Below, piece by piece: positions 33,427 through 43,135 of a stretch of DNA of 64,000 nucleotides. Position 1 is the first letter of the stretch, and every line of letters begins with the position of its first letter. The notes beneath the pieces were generated by a model. It was not told the DNA's origin. It saw nothing but the letters and a program-made list of their open reading frames with translations, and searched no databases. The DNA is taken from contig JAHHHB010000028.1 of NCBI GenBank assembly GCA_019359545.1, positions 1 to 64,000 on the forward strand. Reading direction: 5' to 3'. The DNA is from Desmonostoc geniculatum HA4340-LM1. GTDB taxonomy: Bacteria > Cyanobacteriota > Cyanobacteriia > Cyanobacteriales > Nostocaceae. A program made the translations under genes and the position numbers.

Positions 33427-35943
33427 CTAAGCTCGGACTTCGGCGACGGTGATAATTTTTTCATCCCGGCTGAGTTGGAGGATGCTTTCACCTTTAACAT
33501 CTCTGCTTAAAATAGGCACTGTTTCTACAGGTATCCGTACTACCCGGTCTTTGTTTGTCACTAGGGCTACCTCGCTAGAAGCGATCGCCTTGACCATACC
33601 AGCTAAGTTGTCAGTTTTGCTGGCAAATTTCAGCGCTTGTGTGCCTAAATCGCCTCGATTAGCTGCTCTTAATTGACTCGCAATCATCCGCTTGGCATGT
33701 CCTTCTTGAGTAACTAGCAATAGCTGGTCATCTTTGCTGACAGTGACACAGCCAACCATTTGCTGATTTCTCAATAGTCGAAATGCTTGTAAACCCATTG
33801 CTGTACGACCCATGATTGGTAGTTGTTCATCATTAACCGCAAACCGCAATACTCGCCCACCAGAACTAGCTAAAATCAGATGTTCCCCTGGAATAGTGAA
33901 CTGGGTAAATGACAATCGATCGTCATCTTTGAGCTTCAAAATCGTGATGCCGCGACGAGTTAAATTAGTAAATTCTTCCAAAGACAAACGCTTAATTCGT
34001 CCCTGTTGTGTCAAGAGAACCATCTGGCTAGCTTCAAGATTTTCCGAGAGTAAAAACCGGCTAACCACATCTTCTTGAGCGCCTTGGGCAGTATTGCTGA
34101 GGGTGGTAATCAGTGGTGTTCCGCGTGGAGAACGTCCAGTGGTTGGGGGAATCTCTCCCACCTTCACAGGGTAGACTTTGCCACCACTGGTGAGGATTAG
34201 CAAATCTTTGTCTGTATCCGTCAATACAGTTTGAATAATAAAATCATGGTCGTGTAGACCATTTTCAATTTTCGGCTTTTTCCCTGATGTCTGAATGCGG
34301 CGGACATAACCCCGTTGGGTAAACTCTAAAATTACTTCCTGTGCAGGTTCTTCTAATTTTGGATTTTGGATTTTGGATTTTGGATTGTCTTCATCATCCT
34401 GTGTTCCTCTGCTCCTCTGCTCCTCTGCTCCTCTGCTCCTCTGCTCCTCTAGTATTTTTGTCCGTCGGGAATCGTTGTATTTGCGCTTGAGCGATCGCAA
34501 GTCTTTTTTCAGCGCCTTGAGTAATTCGTGGCGATCGCTTAGTAATCTTTGTAATAAATCAATTTGCTCGCTGAGTTCTTCAAATTCCTGCTGTAAGTTT
34601 TGCTGCTCTAAACTGGTGAGGCGGCGCAACGGCATCGCCAGAATCGCATCTCCTTGTATCTCACTCAAATCTAGTCGGCTGCAAAGGTTGATTTTTGCGG
34701 TACTACCATCAGCAGCTTGACGCAAAATTTCAATTACTTCATCCAAGTTAGACAAAGCTTTCAGCAAACCTTCCACCAAATGCGATCGACTTTGAGCTTT
34801 CCCCAACTCGTAACTGTAGCGACGGTTGAGGGTTTGTTCTCGGAAACTCAAAAACTCCTGTAAAAGTTGCCGCAAACTTAACTGGCGGGGTTGTCCATCG
34901 ACTATTGCCAACAGAATTGCCCCAAAGTTACTTTGTAAAGCAGTTTGATGATATAAATTTTGCAGAACTTCTTGGGGATTTGTATCGCGTTTAAGTTCGA
35001 TTACCACCCGCATACCTTCGCGATCGCTTTCGTCTCGGAGATCGGAAATTCCTTGTAGGCGACCTTGATTTACTAAGTCCGCTACCTTCTCAATCCAGCC
35101 TGCTTTATTCACTTGATATGGCAATTCTGTGATAATAATTGCCGTTCGGCGCTTGCTTCCCCTGGTTGCTGGAATTTCCTCCAATTTCGCCAGTCCCCGC
35201 AGCACAATTCCACCCTTACCCGTGGTGTAAGCCTCCCGAATTCCCACCTCACCAACTATTTCCCCACCAGTGGGAAAATCCGGCCCTGGAATTAGCTCGA
35301 ATAACTTTTCATCTGACAAATCTGGGCTGTCGATTAAGGCAATCAATCCATCGACTACTTCCCCTAAGTTGTGCGGTGGAACATTCGTCGCCATCCCTAC
35401 GGCAATACCAGAACAACCATTGAGTAACAAAAATGGTAACTGAGCAGGTAACACCGTTGGTTCTTGCTGGGAATTATCGAAGTTGCCGACAAATTCCACC
35501 GTTTCTTCGCCAATTTCAGTCAGCATTCCCTCATAGCTGATAGGTGCAAGGCGCGTTTCTGTGTAGCGCATCGCTGCTGGAGGGTCATTATCGACGCTAC
35601 CAAAGTTACCATGTCCTGCCAGTAAAGGATAGCGGCTAGAAAAGTCCTGCACCAGTCTTACTAAGGCATCGTAAACTGATTGGTCACCGTGGGGATGGTA
35701 TTTACCCAGTACATCACCTACTACACGGGCACATTTCCGATAGGGTCTATCTGGTACTAAACCGAGTTCGTGCATTGCATACAGAATACGGCGATGCACT
35801 GGTTTCAAGCCATCACGCACGTCTGGTAGCGCTCGCCCGACAATCACGCTCATGGCATATTCTAAGTAAGACCGTTGCATCTCGGTGTGCAGGGCTGTTG
35901 TAATGACCTGTCCCGTTGAGAGAAGGTTTAACTGTTTTGCCAT
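33427..35943 (-). CDS. DNA gyrase/topoisomerase IV subunit A homologue (GyrA/ParC family)
   Basis: The 838-residue type II topoisomerase A subunit opens with [28 protein letters not shown]. The catalytic Tyr is in [10 protein letters not shown]. Six C-terminal beta-pinwheel blades are present ([62 protein letters not shown]). No canonical QRRGGKG GyrA box is visible, so it may be the ParC-like paralogue that many cyanobacteria carry beside true GyrA. An in-frame low-complexity insert (about residues 500-532, EEQRSRG copies plus [10 protein letters not shown]) lies between the coiled-coil and the C-terminal domain. It matches spacer repeats. Confidence 0.9.
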   Translation of the reverse strand: MAKQLNLLSTGQVITTALHTEMQRSYLEYAMSVIVGRALPDVRDGLKPVHRRILYAMHELGLVPDRPYRKCARVVGDVLGKYHPHGDQSVYDALVRLVQDFSSRYPLLAGHGNFGSVDNDPPAAMRYTETRLAPISYEGMLTEIGEETVEFVGNFDNSQQEPTVLPAQLPFLLLNGCSGIAVGMATNVPPHNLGEVVDGLIALIDSPDLSDEKLFELIPGPDFPTGGEIVGEVGIREAYTTGKGGIVLRGLAKLEEIPATRGSKRRTAIIITELPYQVNKAGWIEKVADLVNQGRLQGISDLRDESDREGMRVVIELKRDTNPQEVLQNLYHQTALQSNFGAILLAIVDGQPRQLSLRQLLQEFLSFREQTLNRRYSYELGKAQSRSHLVEGLLKALSNLDEVIEILRQAADGSTAKINLCSRLDLSEIQGDAILAMPLRRLTSLEQQNLQQEFEELSEQIDLLQRLLSDRHELLKALKKDLRSLKRKYNDSRRTKILEEQRSRGAEEQRSRGTQDDEDNPKSKIQNPKLEEPAQEVILEFTQRGYVRRIQTSGKKPKIENGLHDHDFIIQTVLTDTDKDLLILTSGGKVYPVKVGEIPPTTGRSPRGTPLITTLSNTAQGAQEDVVSRFLLSENLEASQMVLLTQQGRIKRLSLEEFTNLTRRGITILKLKDDDRLSFTQFTIPGEHLILASSGGRVLRFAVNDEQLPIMGRTAMGLQAFRLLRNQQMVGCVTVSKDDQLLLVTQEGHAKRMIASQLRAANRGDLGTQALKFASKTDNLAGMVKAIASSEVALVTNKDRVVRIPVETVPILSRDVKGESILQLSRDEKIITVAEVRA

Positions 35944-36159
35944 GAGTTTTTTCCCTGAAATTTAACTACACAAAAACCGACGAAACTCAATACTCCAGCA
36001 ACCACAGCATAACGGATGAAATGGGATTCCTGACAAAATCTTGATAGTCACAGAAGAAAAAGCAGTAGTATCATCCTTGATGACGAGGCTCTTGATTGAC
36101 TATTAAAAAGAAGGCAGACGACTATAATCTACATACATTTAGTAGCCAGGATATTTACC

Positions 36160-36324
36160 ATGATTGCATTTCTTAATTTGAAATTTTGGCCAAAATCTCA
36201 GCCGCTTGCGGTGATGACTGTGCCAGCAAACAGACGCTACTTGCAACGCTATGGCAACCCCAAAGGCAAACAAGCCAGGATATTCACACAACACAGTGGC
36301 TCAACTTTCCAGCAGGAATTTTGA
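36160..36324 (+). CDS. Small ORF, 54 aa
   Basis: A basic, compact frame starting MIAFLNLKFWPKSQ and containing VPANRRYLQRYGNPKGKQAR. An AGGA lies about 9 bases before the ATG. No family was recognised. It precedes the response regulator on the same strand by about 150 bp and could be cotranscribed with it. Length and composition permit a real protein but do not prove it. Confidence 0.35.
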   Translation: MIAFLNLKFWPKSQPLAVMTVPANRRYLQRYGNPKGKQARIFTQHSGSTFQQEF

Positions 36325-36471
36325 ATTTTGCCGAAAGTTTGTAGCTTGCTGAGTTCAGAAGTTCTACTATGGTCACCGCTGGGCATAGCAAGATCCCAAA
36401 GATTACAGTTAGCGCTTAAAACCGTCCAAGACCAATTTTTGAATCCCTCCACCTCTATAAGTAAAATTCTC

Positions 36472-36876
36472 ATGAAAACCGTTTTAATTGTCGAAGACGA
36501 TCTAATTAATGCTCGTGTTTTTTCCAAGATTTTGTCCAAGCGCGGCGGCTTAGGGGTGAAACATACTGAAAATGTGGAAGAAGTAATAAAAATTGCCCAA
36601 TCAGGAGAAGCAGACTTGATTTTGATGGACGTTTCTCTCTCAAGAAGTGTTTATCAAGGCAAGTCAGTTGATGGCATCAAAATTACACAAATGTTAAAAG
36701 CAGACCCAAAAACAGCAAACTTACCCGTCATCCTGGTGACAGCACATGCTATGGAAGGCGATCGCGAGAACTTTCTCAAGCAAAGCGGTGCTGATGGCTA
36801 CATTTCTAAACCAGTTGTTGACCATCAACAATTTGTCGATCAAATCATCACACTTCTACCCGCAGACAACCACTGA
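36472..36876 (+). CDS. Single-domain response regulator (CheY/DivK-like)
   Basis: This 134-residue receiver domain stands alone. The acidic pair is in LIVEDD, the phospho-acceptor Asp in DLILMDVSL, the conserved Thr/Ala in VILVTAHAM and the Lys in YISKPV. There is no output domain, so it presumably acts by protein contact in a phosphorelay. The ATG at 36472 matches the domain edge; the upstream extension to 36328 is rejected. No kinase gene is adjacent. Confidence 0.92.
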   Translation: MKTVLIVEDDLINARVFSKILSKRGGLGVKHTENVEEVIKIAQSGEADLILMDVSLSRSVYQGKSVDGIKITQMLKADPKTANLPVILVTAHAMEGDRENFLKQSGADGYISKPVVDHQQFVDQIITLLPADNH

Positions 36877-36944
36877 ACAATCACGACTGATTTTTAGTTA
36901 AGTATATATGTACTATAAAGAGGTCCTGTTCGGCAAGTGGTAAT

Positions 36945-37105
36945 AGGAGTTGGGCATTGGGGACTGGGGCATTGGGGCATTGGGGAGTTAGGAGTTAGGA
37001 GTTAGGAGTTAGGAGTTAGGAGTTAAGAGTTATTGTCTCCCTCATCTCCCTCATCTCCCTCATCTCCCCATCTCCCTCATCTCCCCATCTCCCCACTCCC
37101 CACTC
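36945..37105. repeat. Low-complexity repeat cluster
   Basis: Runs of GGGGCATTGG, AGTTAGG (five or more copies) and CTCATCTCCC fill the spacer between the response regulator and the TPR gene. They are non-coding. Confidence 0.8.
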
Positions 37106-37990
37106 CTATTGCGTAGGCCGTTGTTCAGAAACTGATGATGAATTTCCGCCTTGTAGAGCTGCTTGAATACGAGGTAATTCTAGGAATTTTTTCGTATCAG
37201 ATAATAGGCGATCGCCCCAGAGATTTTCTTTGAGAAAATCCAAGCTACCATAGCGCGGATCGATGCGGAGTGCGGCTTCACCCATGCTCAGTCCTTGTTG
37301 GCGGTCGCCTTTAGTATATAGTGCCACTCCCAAAGCCAATAAAGGTTCTGCGGCTTGTTTATCAATGGTGACAGCCGATTGCCATTGCTTAATTGCTCCT
37401 GAGATATCACCTTGTTCGTAGTTGATTAAGCCGATATTATTGATCGCCGGCCAGAATTTTTTATCTTGAGTCACAGCTTGGTTGTACTGGGCGATCGCAT
37501 CTGGCAATCGACCTAGCAGAAAGTAAGCATTACCCAAATCAAACAATCCTTCTGGGTCATTGGGTTTTAACTTCAAACCCTCTTGGTAATTGACAACAGC
37601 TTCTTGGTACTTTTTCTGTTGAAAATTAGCTGATCCTATAGCAAACAGAATATCAGCATTTTTCGGGTTAAGGGATTGGGCTTTTTTTAAGGTTGCGATC
37701 GCTCCGTCAAACTCTTTGGTTTGTAACTGCAATCCACCTAAGAGCAACCATACTTTATCATTGTTAGGAGCCAGTTGAGTAGCCAACCGCGCTCGTGGCA
37801 AAGCTAACTCAACCTGTTGAAATTGAGCTAGTTGAGCCGCCTCCTGCGCCAAAGTCAACCCCTGCTTTTCTAACTTTGCTGCATCTAGTTGCAGTGTATG
37901 GGGTATTAATGCCTGCGCGTTAGCGGCTTTTGGTACACTCCATAAACTACAGACAACCAGAAGAAAAATCAAATAAAAATGTTTAGGCAC
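37106..37990 (-). CDS. Secreted tetratricopeptide repeat protein
   Basis: The protein has a signal peptide (FYLIFLLVVCSLWSVPKAANAQA) followed by about five to six TPR units, for example DGAIATLKKAQSLNPKNADI, QEAVVNYQEGLKLKPNDPEG and PDAIAQYNQAVTQDKKFWPA. It probably scaffolds complexes in the periplasm or at the membrane. I chose the GTG at 37990, with AGAGG upstream, because it puts the signal peptide at the N-terminus. The in-frame ATG at 38080 falls in GCCCAATGCCC repeat DNA and adds an unlikely basic extension. Confidence 0.82.
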   Translation of the reverse strand: MPKHFYLIFLLVVCSLWSVPKAANAQALIPHTLQLDAAKLEKQGLTLAQEAAQLAQFQQVELALPRARLATQLAPNNDKVWLLLGGLQLQTKEFDGAIATLKKAQSLNPKNADILFAIGSANFQQKKYQEAVVNYQEGLKLKPNDPEGLFDLGNAYFLLGRLPDAIAQYNQAVTQDKKFWPAINNIGLINYEQGDISGAIKQWQSAVTIDKQAAEPLLALGVALYTKGDRQQGLSMGEAALRIDPRYGSLDFLKENLWGDRLLSDTKKFLELPRIQAALQGGNSSSVSEQRPTQ

Positions 37991-38080
37991 AATACCGCCT
38001 CTGGGCCACTTATCAAAGAATCTTTCAGCTAGCTTAAACGATCTCCGCTGTTGGCGGCAGTAAAATCTTGTATTGGGCAT

Positions 38081-38256
38081 TGGGCATTGGGCATTGGAAG
38101 TTAGGAGTTAGGAGTTAGGAGTTAGGAGTTAGGAGTTATTCTCCCCTTATCCCCTTGTCCTCTTCTCTCCCCATGCCCCATGCCCCATGCCCCATGCCCC
38201 ATTCCCCATGCCCCATTCCCCATGCCCCATTCCCCATTCCCCATGACAAAAACTGA
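38081..38256. repeat. Low-complexity repeat cluster
   Basis: Five copies of TAGGAGT, then about ten alternating CCCCATG/CCCCATT units. No gene. Confidence 0.8.
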
Positions 38257-38306
38257 TGACTTTGGTCATACACCAGTCTGGAATTACTTGTGACTTTGGT
38301 CATACA
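38257..38306. promoter_or_regulatory. Direct repeat of a palindromic operator-like site
   Basis: TGACTTTGGTCATACA occurs at 38257-38272 and again at 38291-38306. Each contains the inverted half-sites TGAC-N4-GTCA, and the copies are 34 bp apart (about three helical turns). They lie 200-250 bp upstream of the repeat-protein gene at 38511. A paired binding site for a dimeric regulator is inferred; a small duplicated repeat is the alternative. Confidence 0.35.
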
Positions 38307-38510
38307 TCGGTTTAGACGTTTTGATCAATAATTATTATGTATGAATTTATACGATGAGGTAAATACTAGCCATTTTACGGGGGATTTCAACTTGGTGAGG
38401 TAAACAGCTTGGGTTTGGTATCCAGACCTCAACCCTGTTTTACTTCTGAATTCTGAATTCTGATTTCTAAAATTTTTGAATCACAACTGAAGTGCAAAGG
38501 GGTCAATTTT

Positions 38511-39119
38511 ATGTTCAAACAAAACTGTGCGTCTATAGTCTTAGCTGCTGCTACGATGGTTGTTCCTACTCTCTTGAGTGCACCTGCAAATGCTCAAACC
38601 CAAGTCTACGTCGTTGCTGAGGGCGATCGAGATTGGAACCGTGATGGCAGACCTAATCCTAGAGAAATCAGAAATCGCCGAAACTCTGACAATTGGAACC
38701 GTGACGGCAGACCTAATTCTAGAGAAATCAGAAATCGCCGAAACTCTGACAATTGGAACCGTGACGGCAGACCTAATTCTAGAGAAGTTAGAAATCGCCA
38801 AAACTGGGACGATTGGAACCGGGACGGCAGACCTAATCCTAGAGAAATCAGAAATCGCCGAAACTCGGACAATTGGAACCGGGACAACCAACCCTATACC
38901 AGAATCATCAGACTTCGTAATGGTGACATCAGATACCCCAATGGACAAATTATTCCTTCTAGGAGCATAGTCAGACTACGTAATCAAGGTTATTTTAGAC
39001 TTCCCAATGGGGATATTCTTCTTCCCAGTCAAGAAATTGTTCCTGCTAGAAGGTTAGTTCGAGTGCGTGATGGTTATTTCAGACTTCCTGATGGACTGGT
39101 AGTGCAAATCAACCTTTAA
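38511..39119 (+). CDS. Secreted protein with NWNRDGRPN tandem repeats
   Basis: The 202-residue protein has a signal peptide (MFKQNCASIVLAAA through SAPANAQ). Four full and one partial 20-residue repeats of the form NWNRDGRPNSREIRNRRNSD follow (residues about 41-130). The C-terminal part has three degenerate 26-30-residue units with RLRNG..RLPNGDILPS motifs. The repeat region is strongly charged, and its DNA is a 60-bp tandem repeat. The family is not recognised. A cell-wall or extracellular, polyanion-binding protein is possible. It precedes the efflux operon by about 100 bp. Confidence 0.75.
   Translation: MFKQNCASIVLAAATMVVPTLLSAPANAQTQVYVVAEGDRDWNRDGRPNPREIRNRRNSDNWNRDGRPNSREIRNRRNSDNWNRDGRPNSREVRNRQNWDDWNRDGRPNPREIRNRRNSDNWNRDNQPYTRIIRLRNGDIRYPNGQIIPSRSIVRLRNQGYFRLPNGDILLPSQEIVPARRLVRVRDGYFRLPDGLVVQINL
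38632..38884 (+). repeat. 60-bp coding tandem repeat
   Basis: Four near-identical 60-bp units and a partial fifth, starting GGAACCGTGA or GGAACCGGGA at 60-base steps. The first two are almost identical, suggesting recent expansion. All are in frame with the secreted protein. Confidence 0.9.
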
Positions 39120-39221
39120 AACACTAAAAACTCAAAATCATCGTCAGTATGGAGCTACCAGGCTATAGTTTTAGCCGTGAAGAACAGCTCGGTAGCCATT
39201 CTTTCTATACCCAAAATTAAT

Positions 39222-40826
39222 ATGAAAATTAATACACAAGACTCTGTAGATTCACCAATTTTGGTTCCAGAGGCAAAGAAAAAACAGGGCAAGAAAAATT
39301 GGCTCTCTTGGCTACTCGTCCTTGCCTTGTTGGGTGGAATTGGCTATGCAGTTTATTACCAAGTAGCTGTTGTTCCACGTCAAGAAGCTAGACGCCGCGT
39401 GCTAACAAGGCCTGTACAAAGACAAAATTTAGTAATCAAAGTTTCAGCCAACGGAGAGGTGAAGCCTGAGCGGTCAATTAACCTCAGCCCAAAAAATTCA
39501 GGCATACTCAAAACACTACTGGCGAAAGAAGGAGATATCGTCAAACAAGGGCAGATTTTAGCTTACATGGATGATTCCAACCTGCGGGGGCAACTCACTT
39601 CTGCTCGGGGACAATTGGCACAAGCCCAAGCGAATTTGCAAAAAGCACAGGCAGGTAATCGCCCTCAAGATATTGCCCAAGCACAGGCACAACTTGACGA
39701 AGCCCAAGCGAATCTTGAAAAGGTACAAGCGGGCAATCGCTCTCAAGATATTGCCCAAGCACAGGCACGTTTACAAAGCGCTCAAGCAAACTTGAGCAAA
39801 GCCGAAGATGATTTTCAGCGCAATCAACAACTTTACAATGCACGGGGTATTTCTCTTCAGGCTCTAAATCAAAGCCGCGCCGACAAGGATAGCGCCCAAG
39901 GTGCTGTCAACGAAGCACAGCAAGCACTAGCTCTGCAAAAAGCTGGATCGCGCCCAGAAGACATCGAACAAGCACGAGCTGTGGTCAAGCAAAGACAACA
40001 AGCTTTGGCACTCCTCAAAGCTGGAACCCGCCAAGAAGATATAGACGTAGCCCGCGCCCAGGTGACATCTGCTCAGGGTTCACTGCAAAACATCCAAGCC
40101 GAAATCAATGACACGATTATTCGTGCCCCTTTTGATGGCGTGGTGACGAAAAAGTATGCCGATCCCGGCGCTTTCGTAACTCCCACAACTGCCAGTAGTG
40201 AGATATCTTCTGCTACTTCTTCTTCAATCTTGGCTCTGGCTTCCACAAATGAAGTTGTCGCCAATTTAGCGGAAACCAATATTTCCAAAATTAGCCTTGG
40301 TCAAAAAGTTACCATTCAGGCGGATGCCTACCCAGGAAAAACCTTTGAAGGAAAAGTCAGGCAAATTGCTGCCCAATCTGTAGTAGAGCAAAACGTTACC
40401 AGTTTTGAAGTCAGAGTGTCACTTTCAGACCCTGAAAGGATACTACGCTCTGGGATGAATGTGGAAGCAGATTTTCAAGTTGGTGAAGTGAAAAATGCCC
40501 TGGTGGTGCCAACAGCCTCGGTGGTGCGTCAAGAGAATGCCACAGGTGTGTTCGTACCAGGAAACAATAACAGACCTGTGTTCACTCCCATTGAGACGGG
40601 GGTCACCGCAAATAACTTTACTGAAGTTAAGTCTGGGTTGACAGGAAACGAACGAGTTTTGCTGAGTTTCCCACCAGGATCGCGTCCCCAATCAACACCA
40701 CGAGGAGGAGTTTTTCCAGGCCTCGGAGGTGGCGGTGGCGGCGGCGGCGGAAGAGGAGCAGGTGGAGGAGGTCGTTCAGGCGGTGGTTCTTCTGGTGGTC
40801 GTTCTCAAGGCGGTGGTTCCCCTTAA
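39222..40826 (+). CDS. HlyD/MacA-type periplasmic adaptor of an efflux system
   Basis: The membrane-fusion protein has an N-terminal anchor helix (WLSWLLVLALLGGIGYAVYY), a biotinyl-lipoyl half (VSANGEVKPERSINLSPKNS) and a long alpha-hairpin. The hairpin is made of near-repeats AQAQLDEAQANL and GNRPQDIAQAQ, followed by IRAPFDGVVTKKYADPG and a beta-barrel domain. The tail is a Gly/Arg/Ser-rich low-complexity stretch of about 50 residues, unusual for the family. The ATG at 39222 is preferred over the GTG at 39177. It is the first gene of an adaptor-permease-ATPase-TolC set. Confidence 0.88.
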   Translation: MKINTQDSVDSPILVPEAKKKQGKKNWLSWLLVLALLGGIGYAVYYQVAVVPRQEARRRVLTRPVQRQNLVIKVSANGEVKPERSINLSPKNSGILKTLLAKEGDIVKQGQILAYMDDSNLRGQLTSARGQLAQAQANLQKAQAGNRPQDIAQAQAQLDEAQANLEKVQAGNRSQDIAQAQARLQSAQANLSKAEDDFQRNQQLYNARGISLQALNQSRADKDSAQGAVNEAQQALALQKAGSRPEDIEQARAVVKQRQQALALLKAGTRQEDIDVARAQVTSAQGSLQNIQAEINDTIIRAPFDGVVTKKYADPGAFVTPTTASSEISSATSSSILALASTNEVVANLAETNISKISLGQKVTIQADAYPGKTFEGKVRQIAAQSVVEQNVTSFEVRVSLSDPERILRSGMNVEADFQVGEVKNALVVPTASVVRQENATGVFVPGNNNRPVFTPIETGVTANNFTEVKSGLTGNERVLLSFPPGSRPQSTPRGGVFPGLGGGGGGGGGRGAGGGGRSGGGSSGGRSQGGGSP

Positions 40827-40848
40827 AGAGAGTTTTAAATACAACGTT

Positions 40849-42129
40849 ATGTTTAAGATATTTAAGGGTTTTTACAAAGCTAAGAATAGCCGCACAGTGC
40901 CGCTGTTGGAAATATTGTCAATGGCGGTAGAAACGCTGTGGAGTAATAAATTACGCACAGGATTAACTATGTTGGGCGTAATTATTGGCATTTCCTCAGT
41001 AATTGCCATTACCTCAGTTGGTCAAGGGGTGCAAAAGGGAGTTGAACAACAGATCCAAGCATTGGGTACAGATGTGCTGCAAATCTTAGCTGGTGCAGCC
41101 AGAAGCGGGAATGTCCGTCAAGGAGTAGGTTCTAGCAGCACGTTGACGTGGGAAGACGCCAAAGCGATCGCCACACAAGCCCCATCAGTTCAACTTGTTT
41201 CTGCCTACCTGCAACGAAGTGCCCAAGTTGTCTATGCAGGACAGAACACTTCAACAACAATTTATGGTACAGATTTAAACTACCCAGAAGTCAGAAATAC
41301 CCACCCCCAACAGGGGAGATATTTTACTGAAGAAGAACTAAATGGCGCCGCCCAAGTTGCCATTCTTGGCCCTACAGTCCAACGCACACTTTTTGGACAG
41401 AGTGGCAATGTTATGGGCGAGAGAATTCGGATTCAGGGAGAAGCTTACGAAGTCATCGGCGTAATGGAACCTAAAGGTTCTCAAGGACCGATGGATCGAG
41501 ATGACCAAATTTTCATTCCTCTAACTAGTATGTCGGCAAGACTAGTTGGTAATAATGCTTTGGTAGGCGTTTCTGTAACCGGGATTTTAGTTAAATCTCC
41601 GAATCAAGAAGATTTAGAAGCGGCTCAGTTTCAAGTCACCAATTTATTACGCTTGCGGCATAATATTTACCCGCCCCAAGCTGATGATTTCCGACTCACC
41701 AACCAAGCTGATATTGTTAGTACCTTCACTAATGTTGTCGGTTTATTTACAGTAATGGTAGTGGCGATCGCCGGCATCTCCCTAGTAGTTGGCGGCATTG
41801 GTATTGCCAACATCATGTTAGTTTCCGTAGTCGAACGCACACGAGAAATCGGCATTCGCAAAGCCGTAGGTGCCACCAACTCAGCAATCCTCAATCAATT
41901 TTTAGCGGAAGCGATCGTCATTTCTATTCTTGGCGGGGGTATTGGGATGGTGAGTGGTATTGTAATTGCTTACGGAGCAGCAAATATTTTTAAGTTTCCA
42001 TTCGTAATTTCTTTATTATCAATAATTGCTGGATTTGGACTTTCAATAACAGTTGGCTTACTTGCTGGAGTGATTCCCGCACGTAACGCATCGAAATTAG
42101 ATCCAATTACTGCTTTACGTAGTGATTAA
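40849..42129 (+). CDS. MacB-like ABC transporter permease
   Basis: The 426-residue permease of the FtsX/MacB type has a first membrane helix at LRTGLTMLGVIIGISSVIAI and a large periplasmic MacB_PCD domain (about residues 45-285). The FtsX domain follows with three helices (VVGLFTVMVVAIAGISLVVG, ending ANIMLVSVVERTREIGIRKA). Unlike E. coli MacB, the ATPase is a separate gene. It starts 22 bp after the adaptor gene. The true ATG is 40849; the frame open from 40729 is an overlap artefact within the Gly-rich tail of the adaptor. Confidence 0.9.
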   Translation: MFKIFKGFYKAKNSRTVPLLEILSMAVETLWSNKLRTGLTMLGVIIGISSVIAITSVGQGVQKGVEQQIQALGTDVLQILAGAARSGNVRQGVGSSSTLTWEDAKAIATQAPSVQLVSAYLQRSAQVVYAGQNTSTTIYGTDLNYPEVRNTHPQQGRYFTEEELNGAAQVAILGPTVQRTLFGQSGNVMGERIRIQGEAYEVIGVMEPKGSQGPMDRDDQIFIPLTSMSARLVGNNALVGVSVTGILVKSPNQEDLEAAQFQVTNLLRLRHNIYPPQADDFRLTNQADIVSTFTNVVGLFTVMVVAIAGISLVVGGIGIANIMLVSVVERTREIGIRKAVGATNSAILNQFLAEAIVISILGGGIGMVSGIVIAYGAANIFKFPFVISLLSIIAGFGLSITVGLLAGVIPARNASKLDPITALRSD

Positions 42130-42187
42130 TTAAAAGTTAAAAATTTCACGATTGCAATTAGTAGCTAAATGTGATTTTTGACAAATC

Positions 42188-42290
42188 AGAACTTACGCAA
42201 AATCATGATAAAACCAACCGCAAAGGACACATTTGTGCAGCGTCTCGCAGAGAATAAATAAGAGTTTTAGAGAGTTTTTGCGTCAGTCCT
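42188..42290. mobile_element. MITE-like element between permease and ATPase genes
   Basis: Imperfect inverted ends, AGAACTTACGCAAAAT on the left and TTTTTGCGTCAGTCCT on the right (12 of 16 positions complementary), enclose about 70 bp of non-coding DNA. The AGGACTTACGCA-type end recurs near 63624. It interrupts the efflux operon. Confidence 0.45.
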
Positions 42291-42329
42291 ACAACTTCCT
42301 AATGACCAATAATTAATGACTAATGACCA

Positions 42330-43001
42330 ATGACTACAATGATTTGGATGGAATCTATCACCAAAACCTACTACTTAGGAGAAGTTAGTGTTCCGATTCT
42401 TAAGGGAATTCAACTCTCCATTGATGAAGGGGAATACGTCTCTATTATGGGTGCATCAGGTTCGGGTAAATCTACGCTCATGAATATTTTAGGATGTCTG
42501 GATAGACCCACAACTGGACACTATATTTTTGAAGGCAGAAACCTCACAACTTTTGATGATGATGAATTAGCTTATATCCGTAATCAAAGGATAGGTTTTG
42601 TTTTCCAACAATTTAATTTATTGGCGCGGGCGACAGCACTAGAAAATGTCATGTTGCCAATGGTTTATGCTAACTTATCCAAACCAAAACGCCGGGAAAG
42701 GGCATTAGAAGCTTTGGAAAAGGTAGGGCTAGGAGAACGCATTTCTAACCGTCCTAGTCAACTCTCTGGTGGACAACAACAACGGGTAGCTATTGCTCGT
42801 GCTTTAGTCAATCGACCTGCATTAGTTTTGGCAGATGAGCCAACAGGTGCTTTAGATACTGAGACTTCTCATGAAGTGATGAATTTATTAACAGAACTTA
42901 ATGAGCAAGGTATCACAATTGTAATTGTCACTCATGAACCAGATATTGCTGCTCAAACTAAAAGAATTATCCGAGTTCAAGATGGTTTAATTGTAGGTTG
43001 A
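42330..43001 (+). CDS. ABC transporter ATP-binding protein (MacB/LolD type)
   Basis: The 223-residue ABC ATPase has Walker [11 protein letters not shown]-loop FVFQQFNLL, signature [15 protein letters not shown], Walker [13 protein letters not shown] and the H-loop His in IVTHE. It matches the LolD/MacB subgroup that powers mechanotransmission rather than substrate translocation. It would pair with the permease at 40849. A 200-bp gap with a MITE-like element separates them. Confidence 0.93.
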   Translation: MTTMIWMESITKTYYLGEVSVPILKGIQLSIDEGEYVSIMGASGSGKSTLMNILGCLDRPTTGHYIFEGRNLTTFDDDELAYIRNQRIGFVFQQFNLLARATALENVMLPMVYANLSKPKRRERALEALEKVGLGERISNRPSQLSGGQQQRVAIARALVNRPALVLADEPTGALDTETSHEVMNLLTELNEQGITIVIVTHEPDIAAQTKRIIRVQDGLIVG

Positions 43002-43135
43002 GTCATTTGTCATTGGTCATTGGTCATTGGTCATTTGTCATTTATTATTCTCCGCGTCCTTGCGTCCTTGCGTCCTCCACTCCCCATTCCCCACTCCCCA
43101 TTCCCCACTCCCCATTCCCCATTCCCATTACAAAT

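Noticed and set aside
38632..38884. Regular 60-bp repeats as a CRISPR array
   Set aside because: The units are contiguous without unique spacers, are in frame and encode a repeated peptide in a protein with a signal peptide.
42998..43135. TolC start overlapping the ATPase stop
   Set aside because: The extension is encoded by GTCATTGGTCATT and CCCCATTCC spacer repeats; the signal peptide begins at 43136.
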